A stretch of DNA of 5,715 bases from Acidobacteriota bacterium (GTDB lineage Bacteria > Acidobacteriota > Terriglobia > Terriglobales > Acidobacteriaceae). The stretch lies in NCBI GenBank assembly GCA_003224835.1, contig QHZX01000174.1, forward strand, positions 1 through 5,715, in the 5' to 3' direction. The notes beneath the pieces are model-generated. The model was not told the DNA's origin. It was given only the letters and a program-made list of their open reading frames with translations, and searched no databases. Of the stretch, positions 1 through 5,361 are shown one piece after another (position 1 is the first letter of the stretch; the number at the start of each line of letters is the position of its first letter). The translations under genes and the position numbers were made by a program.

Positions 1-885
1 GGTTCTGGCCGGCTTCTTTGGCAGACCTGTCGCGGCTTTCAGCTTTTCGATCTCGCCAGTGCTCAATCGCCTGAATTCTCCCGGCGGAATATCCAGACTC
101 AATGGCCCGTAACGCACGCGCTTGATTTTCTCGACGTGATGACCGATCTCCTCAAACATGCGCCGGATCTGGCGGTTTCTGCCCTCGGTGAGTGTGAGCT
201 CATACCATGGATTATCGCCTTCGCGGACCATGCGCACTTTGGCTGGCGCTGTCTTTACGCGTTCCGTTAGTCTCGAACTGCGCCTTGTCTTGGAAGCGCG
301 GGCGTCCTCGTCCGTACGAGCCGTCTGTATTTTGGGGGTACGGGCGTCCTCGTCCGTACGGCTGGCGTCATTCCGAACGTCTCGACGTGGGAGGAATCTG
401 CTTTCCACCGGAATCGACAACCCGCGCCGGATTTTTTCTATCCCTGCCTCATTAGGTGTACCGGCAATCTTGACAACATAAACCTTCGGCACGTGCGAAG
501 CGGCTTTCATCAGCTTGTGGGCAAGTTCGCCGTCGTTAGTCAGCAACAACAGGCCTTCGCTGGCATAATCGAGGCGGCCAACGGGGTACACGCGCACGCG
601 AATTCCACGCAGAAGATCCATCACGGTGGGGCGTCCTTCTGGATCACGAACCGTCGTGACGTATCCCTTGGGCTTGTTCATCAACAGATAAATCTGGCGC
701 TCGGCGCCATGTAGCAGCTTACCGTTTACGCGAATGTGGTCGCGCTCGGGATCAGCTTTCGTTCCAAGCTCGGTAACGATTTGTCCGTTTACCGAAACTG
801 CACCAGAAGAGATAAGTTTCTCGGCGCTGCGGCGTGAGGTGATCCCGGCAGCAGCGATGATTTTTTGAAGACGCTCGGAGGGCAT
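1..885 (-). CDS. rluB: RluB/RsuA-family 23S rRNA pseudouridine synthase with in-frame repeat insertion (partial, 3' end outside window)
   Basis: This enzyme isomerises a uridine in rRNA to pseudouridine; the RluB branch acts on 23S rRNA (family knowledge). The visible 295 residues start at ATG 885 and run through the left edge with no stop. An N-terminal S4 RNA-binding domain covers about residues 3-58 (ERLQKIIAAAGITSRR, then VSVNGQ). The catalytic domain has MNKPKGYVTT (69-78), the active-site Asp at 106 in VGRLDYASEGLLLLTNDG, and the late motif EGRNRQIRRMFEEIGH (234-249). The start is fixed by an in-frame TAA four codons upstream; no Shine-Dalgarno is visible. It lies 99 bp after scpB, a common pairing. 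Residues about 161-208, between GLSIP and KTAPAKVR, are an Arg/Asp/Glu/Ser-rich insert coded by repeated palindromic DNA. Normal family members pass between these motifs in a few to a couple of dozen residues. The frame stays open, so the gene is probably functional. The precise rRNA target is inferred. Confidence 0.93.
   Translation of the reverse strand, partial: MPSERLQKIIAAAGITSRRSAEKLISSGAVSVNGQIVTELGTKADPERDHIRVNGKLLHGAERQIYLLMNKPKGYVTTVRDPEGRPTVMDLLRGIRVRVYPVGRLDYASEGLLLLTNDGELAHKLMKAASHVPKVYVVKIAGTPNEAGIEKIRRGLSIPVESRFLPRRDVRNDASRTDEDARTPKIQTARTDEDARASKTRRSSRLTERVKTAPAKVRMVREGDNPWYELTLTEGRNRQIRRMFEEIGHHVEKIKRVRYGPLSLDIPPGEFRRLSTGEIEKLKAATGLPKKPART
299..360 (-). repeat. Two identical 20-bp direct repeats inside rluB, 42 bp apart
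   Basis: The 20-bp sequence at 299-318 (plus strand, beginning CGGGCGTCCTCG) recurs exactly at 341-360. The offset is 42 bp, that is 14 codons, so both copies are read in the same frame of rluB and give the peptide RTDEDAR twice (residues 176-182 and 190-196). The right copy is the core of a palindrome; the left copy keeps one arm intact and has a degenerate second arm. This is seen directly. That it is a dispersed genomic repeat family is inferred. Confidence 0.9.
338..359. repeat. REP-like palindrome within rluB
   Basis: A 22-bp imperfect palindrome with outer arms GTACGG / CCGTAC, one G-T type position, an inner CG/CG pair and a 4-nt TCCT centre. It would fold as a nine-pair stem in RNA or single-stranded DNA. 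It overlaps the right-hand 20-bp direct repeat and lies wholly in the rluB coding frame. GC-rich short palindromes of this type usually sit between genes, as REP elements do. Confidence 0.75.
370..397. repeat. Second, unrelated palindrome within the rluB insert
   Basis: An inverted repeat with outer arms ATTCC (370-374) and GGAAT (393-397) and inner arms ACGTC (377-381) and GACGT (384-388) around a 2-nt centre. The internal loop is unequal (2 versus 4 nt). It encodes part of the rluB insert (around residues 163-172). Its sequence differs from the neighbouring GTACGG palindrome, so the insert seems to be built from two repeat types side by side. Confidence 0.6.
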
Positions 886-900
886 GCAAAGAAAAGGTTA

Positions 901-939
901 TCAGGAAAGGAGCAAGGGAGCGTTTTACTGTCAGGAAAG
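901..939. repeat. Short direct repeat between scpB and rluB
   Basis: TCAGGAAAG occurs at 901-909 and again at 931-939 (plus strand), a 30-bp offset, in the 99-bp gap upstream of rluB. The spacing is close to three helical turns, which would suit a paired protein-binding site, but a 9-bp repeat can arise by chance. No promoter or terminator is clear in this gap. Confidence 0.3.
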
Positions 940-984
940 AGGCTTATATCTTTCCGCCCGAGCTGTCCATCATGAACAATTTTC

Positions 985-1635
985 TTAAGCAGTTTTGGTT
1001 TCGACCTGGCCCGATTCCGACTGCTCGACTGTCGCATTGGCCGCTTCTTGCGGCTGCGACTCGGCGGGAATCAAGTCGCTTTGAAAAGATTCCGATACCA
1101 ATTTTTCGAACTCTTCCATGCTCGGGAGTTCGTTCACGTCTTTCAATCCGAAGCGTAGCAGGAATTCTTTTGTGGTCTTATAGAGGATGGGGCGGCCGAT
1201 TACATCTTTGCGGCCGGATGTGGTGATCAGCTTGCGATCGAGCAGCGTGGCGATCACGCCACTCGCATCCACGCCGCGAATTTCGCTGATCTCCGGAACC
1301 GTGATCGGCTGTTTATAGGCGATTACTGCGAGCGTCTCCAGGGCTTGCAGTGAGAGCCGAATCGGCGGCTTCAGACTCTTCGCGAACGACCGCACCAGAT
1401 CGTGCTGCTCCGGCTTGGTGGACATGCGATATCCACCGGCGATTTGCCGCAGTTCGATGCCGTGGCTCTCGGAGGAATAATCAGCGATCAGCTCATCAAT
1501 GGCAGCGCGAGCTTGCGACTTCAGCTCGGCTTCTTCAGTGCCAGCAGAATCTTTGAGCAAGGCAGCGATCTGATCGAGAGTGATGGGCGTTTCGGCCGCG
1601 TAAATAATGGCTTCAATTTTCGGTTTAAGGCTCAT
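985..1635 (-). CDS. scpB: Segregation and condensation protein B (ScpB)
   Basis: ScpB forms a dimer of paired winged-helix domains that binds ScpA and, with SMC, makes the bacterial condensin that organises and separates newly copied chromosomes on the nucleoid (family knowledge). From ATG 1635 it is 216 residues, near the usual length. Family hallmarks are IEAIIYAAETPIT near the N-terminus (7-19), LSLQALETLAVIAYKQPIT (95-112 region), EISEIRGV (115-122), GRPILYKTT (147-155) and FGLKDVNELP (162-171). The C-terminal about 35 residues are a Gln/Glu/Ala/Ser-rich, probably disordered tail. An upstream ATG at 1683 would add 16 residues, but that stretch lies in an inverted repeat and does not match the family, so I prefer 1635. 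No clear Shine-Dalgarno precedes it. It sits between scpA and rluB, the classic order. Confidence 0.96.
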   Translation of the reverse strand: MSLKPKIEAIIYAAETPITLDQIAALLKDSAGTEEAELKSQARAAIDELIADYSSESHGIELRQIAGGYRMSTKPEQHDLVRSFAKSLKPPIRLSLQALETLAVIAYKQPITVPEISEIRGVDASGVIATLLDRKLITTSGRKDVIGRPILYKTTKEFLLRFGLKDVNELPSMEEFEKLVSESFQSDLIPAESQPQEAANATVEQSESGQVETKTA

Positions 1636-1646
1636 ATAAAAGTTGT

Positions 1647-1703
1647 CAGTGATTAGTGGATAGTTGGAAACAAGTCCAACCAACTACTTGTCACTAGCCA
1701 CTG
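1647..1703. repeat. Imperfect inverted repeat filling the scpA-scpB gap
   Basis: Three paired blocks on each side are separated by small mismatched loops: CAGTG (1647-1651) with CACTG (1699-1703), TAGTG (1654-1658) with CACTA (1692-1696), and TAGTTGG (1661-1667) with CCAACTA (1680-1686). The centre is 12 nt. That gives 17 possible base pairs. The element begins about 3 nt after the scpA stop and ends 11 nt before the preferred scpB start, so it is almost the whole spacer. It lacks a GC-rich stem and has only a short T run after it, so it is not a convincing terminator. It could be a dispersed repeat or an mRNA structure that tunes scpB translation. Confidence 0.6.
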
Positions 1704-1706
1704 GAT

Positions 1707-2573
1707 TCATTTCCAGTCGTCCTTCACAGCTGTCTGCTCCAACATGATCGCGTCGAATCCATCGTGCTTGCGCACCAGAATCTCGCCGAAGAGGCGGTCT
1801 TGCCGGAGCTGGATTGCTTGCAATCGCACCAGCTCTAACATCGCCAGAAACATGCATACCAATGCCTGGCGCGATTGCACGTTGCGCAAAAATTCTTTCA
1901 GGCGCAGCGGTCGATCTTCAAGTGATAGTCGGCGGCGCAAATACTCAATCATCTGAGAAACCGTAACGGTTTCTTCATCCACTTGAATCATCGGGCGGGA
2001 GCGCGCGCGTTCGAGTACCTGCTGGAAAGTTTTTACGAGGTCGATGACGTCGGCGGCAATTTCCGGCTCGGTGCCCTCGGCACCGATAAATTCGCGGATT
2101 GCCGGATTCGAGCGCACCGCGTCCTCGATCTGCTGTTTTTGCATGAGCATCTGCGCTGCGGATTTGAACTTCTCGTGCTCGATTAGGCGGTTCACCAACT
2201 CGGCGCGGGGGTCTCCCTGTTCTTCAGAAGCCGCCGCAGGATCGCGCGGCAACAGCATCTTCGACTTGATGTGAATCAGCACTGCCGTCATGTAGATAAA
2301 TTCGGCTGCGACGTTTACATCCAACTCGCGGAGCTTCTCGACATACGCGAGATATTGCGCCGTGATCTTGGCGATAGGGATGTTGTAGATGTCGATGTCC
2401 TGCTTGCGGACCAGATCCAGCAGCAGGTCGAGCGGACCTTCATAAACGCTGGAGACAGCGACCGAAAAAGGGAAGTCGTTGGCTTCTCTTTTCGCACCCG
2501 TAGGCGTACCCGCCGAAGCGGAAGCAGCAGGAGCGGAAGGAAAATCGTGGGCGATTTTGGCGTGTTCCGGCAC
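1707..2573 (-). CDS. scpA: Segregation and condensation protein A (ScpA kleisin)
   Basis: ScpA is the kleisin subunit that bridges the SMC heads and carries ScpB in the condensin complex (family knowledge). The 288-residue product shows the N-terminal kleisin signature YEGPLDLLLDLVRKQDIDIYN (from residue 44), the helix AAEFIYMTAVLIHIKSKMLL (89-108) that packs on the SMC neck, a middle ScpB-binding stretch, and a C-terminal winged helix ending FLAMLELVRLQAIQLRQDRLFGEI (242-265). The start is a GTG at 2573, 7 bp after the trpS stop; no ATG lies in frame before the conserved domain. About 35 residues rich in Ala, Ser and Pro precede the domain, longer than the usual short leader. No strong Shine-Dalgarno is seen, so translation may be coupled to trpS. 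The family call is firm; the exact start is less certain. Confidence 0.95.
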   Translation of the reverse strand: MPEHAKIAHDFPSAPAASASAGTPTGAKREANDFPFSVAVSSVYEGPLDLLLDLVRKQDIDIYNIPIAKITAQYLAYVEKLRELDVNVAAEFIYMTAVLIHIKSKMLLPRDPAAASEEQGDPRAELVNRLIEHEKFKSAAQMLMQKQQIEDAVRSNPAIREFIGAEGTEPEIAADVIDLVKTFQQVLERARSRPMIQVDEETVTVSQMIEYLRRRLSLEDRPLRLKEFLRNVQSRQALVCMFLAMLELVRLQAIQLRQDRLFGEILVRKHDGFDAIMLEQTAVKDDWK

Positions 2574-2580
2574 TGCGGGT

Positions 2581-3630
2581 CTACTGCGCTCCTTGGGCGC
2601 TGGTGGGCGCTTCGTAATCCAGCGACATCTTCATGGCCTCTCTAACTTCGTTCATAGTGGTTGAAGCCACCTTGCGGGCACGATCCGAGCCTGCCTCAAG
2701 GATATCCCAGGCCAGCCGTGGATTGTCCTCGTATTTTTTTCGCCGTTCCTGCATGGGTTTGAGAACCTGTACTAGTGAGTCGGCGGCCCAGCTTTTGCAT
2801 TCAATGCAGCCAATGCCTGCTGAACGACAGCCGACATCCACTTTCGCGTTGGTTTCACGATCGCTGAATATCTTGTGCAAATCTCCGACCGGGCAAACGT
2901 CCGGATTCCCAGGATCACTGCGCCGCACGCGCGCGGGGTCAGTCACCATTGTTTTTAGCTTTTGACGGACCACCGGTTCGGGATCAGTAAGCAGGACTGT
3001 GTTCCCATATGACTTCGACATTTTGCGGCCGTCGGTTCCGGGAAGCTTGGCCGCAGTAGTCAGCAGCGGCTGCGGTTCCGGGAAAACTTCTACTCCGCGC
3101 ACTCTGTAGAACATGTTGAAGCGGCGCGCGATTTCGCGAGTCAGTTCGACGTGTGGGACTTGATCTTCGCCGACGGGAACGAAGTCGCCTTTGTAAATCA
3201 TAATGTCGGCGGCCTGCAGCACGGGATAGCCGAGAAAGCCATAGGTGCCCAGATCTTTTTCTTTAATGTTGTCTCGCTGCTCTTTATAAGTAGGCACGCG
3301 TTCGAGCCACCCGAGAGGCGTGATCATGGAAAGCAGCAAGTGCAGCTCCGCATGTTGCGGCACATGCGATTGAATGAACATGGTGCAGCGGTCGGGATCC
3401 AGACCGGCGGCGAGCCAATCCAGAAGTACTTCGACTGAGTTTTGTTTCACCTGCGACGTGTCGGCGTAATCAGTGGTGAGAGCATGCCAATCGGCAATAA
3501 AGAAGAAGCAGTCGAACTGATTTTGCATGCGCACCCAGTTATCCAGCGCGCCAACGAAATTTCCCAGATGCAGCTTGCCGGTGGACCGCATTCCGCTCAA
3601 AACCCGCTTTGGTTGAGTTCGCGAAGCCAT
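2581..3630 (-). CDS. trpS: Tryptophanyl-tRNA synthetase (TrpRS) with a four-cysteine cluster
   Basis: This class I aminoacyl-tRNA synthetase charges tRNA-Trp with tryptophan using ATP in the cytoplasm. The 349-residue protein has the HIGH-type motif as TGKLHLGN (17-24), the tryptophan pocket region with GEDQVPHVELTREIARRFN (154-172), and the KMSKS loop in LPGTDGRKMSKSYGN (196-210). The length is normal for bacterial TrpRS. Cysteines 246, 268, 275 and 278 give the spacing C-x21-C-x6-C-x2-C, close to the C-x22-C-x6-C-x2-C that binds a [4Fe-4S] cluster in Thermotoga maritima TrpRS, so a cluster is likely here too (inference). The ATG at 3630 shares one base with the TAA of the upstream protease gene (TAATG), pointing to translational coupling. 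The stop is 7 bp before scpA. No T-box or trp leader is seen upstream, since the upstream DNA is coding. Confidence 0.97.
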   Translation of the reverse strand: MASRTQPKRVLSGMRSTGKLHLGNFVGALDNWVRMQNQFDCFFFIADWHALTTDYADTSQVKQNSVEVLLDWLAAGLDPDRCTMFIQSHVPQHAELHLLLSMITPLGWLERVPTYKEQRDNIKEKDLGTYGFLGYPVLQAADIMIYKGDFVPVGEDQVPHVELTREIARRFNMFYRVRGVEVFPEPQPLLTTAAKLPGTDGRKMSKSYGNTVLLTDPEPVVRQKLKTMVTDPARVRRSDPGNPDVCPVGDLHKIFSDRETNAKVDVGCRSAGIGCIECKSWAADSLVQVLKPMQERRKKYEDNPRLAWDILEAGSDRARKVASTTMNEVREAMKMSLDYEAPTSAQGAQ

Positions 3631-4331
3631 TACAGTCGCACCAACATTGAGTTAAACATATCGATAAACGGAAAAATCAGGCGGCCAAGGATTCCCCCTC
3701 CGAGATATATAAGGGCTAGCAGTCCCAGCCATCCGACCGTGTCATAAACCCGCTGCGTTGGTGCGGGCAGCAGGTGACGCAGAACATGACTGCCGTCGAG
3801 AGGAGGTACGGGAATGAGATTAAAAACAGCCAAGACAATATTGATGATGGCCAGTTCGTAAAGGAAAAGGCTCAGCGGCATCAGAATCGAAGTGGTTTGA
3901 GCAGCGAGAATGTCGAGATTGTTTGGGTAGACCTGGGGCAAGAGATGAATGATCGATCTGCCCAGACCAGAAATTATCCCGATCATCTTCAGCAACACAG
4001 CGATGACCCCCACAACCGCGAAATTGCTGATAGGCCCGACCACCGAGGTCAAAATGTCATCCAGCACTGGATTGCGAAAATTCCTGGGATCGACGGGAGT
4101 GGGTTTAGCCCAGCCAAGCATTGGAACGTGGGCAAGCACCGCGACCAAAGGCAACAAAACCGTACCCACAGGATCAATATGCTTGATTGGATTCAGCGTG
4201 ATTCTTCCCAACATTCGCGCTGTCGGATCACCGCGCAGGTTGGCCATCCAAGCATGTGCGGATTCGTGAACGCTGATAGCGAACACAAAAGCAATGATTT
4301 GAAACACAATATCAACGTGTTGGAGGGTCAT
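3630..4331 (-). CDS. Site-2 protease family (M50) membrane zinc metalloprotease
   Basis: A short, multi-pass intramembrane protease of the M50 family, which cuts transmembrane segments of substrate proteins; its substrate here is unknown. Of 233 residues, HESAH (22-26) is the zinc-binding HExxH motif in the first membrane segment, followed by LNPIKHIDPVGT (46-57), GWAKPTPVD (73-81), GPISN (99-103) and the second active-site motif NLIPVPPLDG (171-180), where Asp179 is the third zinc ligand. Hydrophobic stretches at about 7-25, 55-72, 93-120, 145-172 and 198-222 fit the stand-alone bacterial branch that lacks PDZ and CBS domains. The ATG at 4331 has only a weak GGA directly before it. It is the first gene of the protease-trpS-scpA-scpB-rluB series, an order I recall from other bacteria, including Acidobacteria. 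No recognisable terminator separates it from trpS, and the two overlap. Confidence 0.95.
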   Translation of the reverse strand: MTLQHVDIVFQIIAFVFAISVHESAHAWMANLRGDPTARMLGRITLNPIKHIDPVGTVLLPLVAVLAHVPMLGWAKPTPVDPRNFRNPVLDDILTSVVGPISNFAVVGVIAVLLKMIGIISGLGRSIIHLLPQVYPNNLDILAAQTTSILMPLSLFLYELAIINIVLAVFNLIPVPPLDGSHVLRHLLPAPTQRVYDTVGWLGLLALIYLGGGILGRLIFPFIDMFNSMLVRL

Positions 4332-4400
4332 TCCGATTCGTAAGCTGCTCAGCGCGAAATTCAGGCTGATCGCGGAACCGCAGGAGATCTCTAGAAATCG

Positions 4401-4429
4401 ATACTAACATGCAATGCTGGTGCGGCGAA
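4401..4429 (-). promoter_or_regulatory. Weak candidate promoter upstream of the protease-trpS-scpAB-rluB series
   Basis: On the minus strand a TTCGCC box (4424-4429) and a TAGTAT box (4401-4406) are 17 bp apart, matching the sigma-70 consensus at 3 of 6 and 4 of 6 bases. It lies about 70 bp upstream of the protease start in a 131-bp non-coding gap, where a promoter for the downstream genes is expected. The match is poor and the call rests mostly on position. Confidence 0.2.
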
Positions 4430-4462
4430 CCTGGTGGCAACAAGTCAGGCGCGGGCTCCAAT

Positions 4463-5257
4463 TCACCCGTTTTTCTGTCCCGGCGGGGCGATGGTCTTCA
4501 CTTTGATCGTCTTTGCGGGGACCCCGGCCACAATGTTGTAAGGTGGCACGTCTTTCGAAGCTACCCCGATTGAGCCCACCATGCCGTGCTCAGCAATACG
4601 GACTCCGCTCAAAACGGTGGCGTGATAGGTTACCCGGGCGCGAGGGCCAATCTCCGTCTTGTGATTCGAGATGAGCATGCCGTCATTCAAGTCATGGGCA
4701 TGCGTATACACGTTAGCGTAATCAGAAATTGAGCTGCCCTCGTGAATGATGAGCTCACCGCGGTCGTCGAGCAGAACGTATTTGTGAATTGTGCAATTGT
4801 CTTCCACGGTGAGGTTGTAGCCGAACGTGAGTTCGACACCGTGAAAGATCTTGACGTTCTTGCCGCAATATTTAAAGACATGCCGCGCCAGCATCGCCCG
4901 TATTCTGAATCCAAGCCAGTGATTCAATCCCAGCGGCGAGCGGTCGTACATCATCCAAAACCAGATCAGCGGCTTGCGTTCGGAGTATTTCGCGGCGTCC
5001 ACATCGCCATAATATTCTGGCTCCAGGGTGGCGTTACGCGGATCAAAATCGTGCATAAGGGCTTGTGGTGCCAAGCCGCCTGCCGGGGTTGCATACGGCC
5101 GGCCGAGATAGATTTCATGTAATGTGTCCCGGACAATGTTGTTGCGGTGCTCGGGATCTTTGTTGGCGAACTCAGAGTCAAGGCGCTCGATCCACTTCAG
5201 AAAAATATCGCTGGCTTCCGGCGTGGGTTGAAGGTTTCGGTATTCGTATTTAGGCAT
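4463..5257 (-). CDS. Hexapeptide-repeat (left-handed beta-helix) acyltransferase
   Basis: Probably transfers an acetyl or other acyl group from CoA (or a similar donor) to a sugar or envelope component in the cytoplasm; donor and acceptor are not readable from sequence. From ATG 5257 the product has 264 residues. The N-terminal about 130 residues are not hexapeptide-like and include the aromatic stretch LIWFWMMYDRSPLGLNHWLG (97-116). From residue 132 come irregular hexapeptide turns (GKNVKIFHGVELTFG, LTVEDNCTIHK, LIIHEGSSISDYANVYTHAHD). His186 or His188 is the likely catalytic base in the YTHAHD loop. The C-terminal coil ends with the family signature NIVAGVPAKTIKVK (241-254). ATG 5257 is preferred over an upstream GTG at 5317 because GAGGA lies 8 nt before it and the upstream 20 residues cross a hairpin. 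WcaF/NodL-type acetyltransferases are the closest kinds I can name. Confidence 0.88.
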   Translation of the reverse strand: MPKYEYRNLQPTPEASDIFLKWIERLDSEFANKDPEHRNNIVRDTLHEIYLGRPYATPAGGLAPQALMHDFDPRNATLEPEYYGDVDAAKYSERKPLIWFWMMYDRSPLGLNHWLGFRIRAMLARHVFKYCGKNVKIFHGVELTFGYNLTVEDNCTIHKYVLLDDRGELIIHEGSSISDYANVYTHAHDLNDGMLISNHKTEIGPRARVTYHATVLSGVRIAEHGMVGSIGVASKDVPPYNIVAGVPAKTIKVKTIAPPGQKNG

Positions 5258-5265
5258 GGATCGAG

Positions 5266-5270
5266 TCCTC
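5266..5270 (-). promoter_or_regulatory. Shine-Dalgarno site deciding the acyltransferase start
   Basis: GAGGA on the minus strand ends 8 nt before ATG 5257. It is the clearest ribosome binding site in the window, and it supports this start over the in-frame GTG 60 bp upstream. Confidence 0.7.
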
Positions 5271-5271
5271 G

Positions 5272-5292
5272 GTGCTCTCCTGCAAAGAGCAC
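5272..5292 (-). promoter_or_regulatory. Perfect hairpin next to the acyltransferase ribosome binding site
   Basis: GTGCTCT (minus strand, 5292-5286) pairs perfectly with AGAGCAC (5278-5272) around a 7-nt loop, TTGCAGG. The base of the stem is one nucleotide from the Shine-Dalgarno site. The loop and 3' arm carry a second GGAG-like sequence. It has no following T run, so it is not a terminator. A role in mRNA stability or in controlling ribosome access is possible but not shown. Confidence 0.45.
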
Positions 5293-5361
5293 TACTGCTA
5301 AGGACAATAAGGTACACGAAGAGGGCGCAATTTCTTCGCTTAATCTGTCCTGGAAATAGCG

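Noticed and set aside
299..360. Possible start of a CRISPR array
   Set aside because: There are only two copies with a 22-bp gap, inside a coding frame, and no further repeats or cas genes.
158..481. Plus-strand open frame across the rluB insert
   Set aside because: It exists because the palindromic repeats leave both strands open. The minus-strand frame has conserved motifs on both sides of the insert.
789..1037. Small minus-strand open frame spanning the scpB-rluB gap
   Set aside because: It overlaps the ends of both scpB and rluB in another frame and has no recognisable motif.
1636..1683. Longer scpB starting at ATG 1683
   Set aside because: The added 16 residues fall in the inverted repeat and do not resemble ScpB, while MSLKPKIEAIIYAAE is a typical ScpB beginning.
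3774..4343. A 189-codon open frame on the plus strand opposite the M50 protease gene
   Set aside because: Its product is Gln/Asn/His/Arg-rich with no recognisable motif, while the minus strand encodes a clear protease with both zinc-binding motifs. It is an antisense shadow.
4742..5122. A 126-codon plus-strand open frame opposite the acyltransferase
   Set aside because: It shows no domain-like motifs, and the minus-strand frame carries the full hexapeptide acyltransferase signature.
5304..5330. Promoter-like boxes TTGCGC and TATTGT upstream of the acyltransferase
   Set aside because: The spacing is only 15 bp and both boxes are weak matches, so it is not distinguishable from chance.
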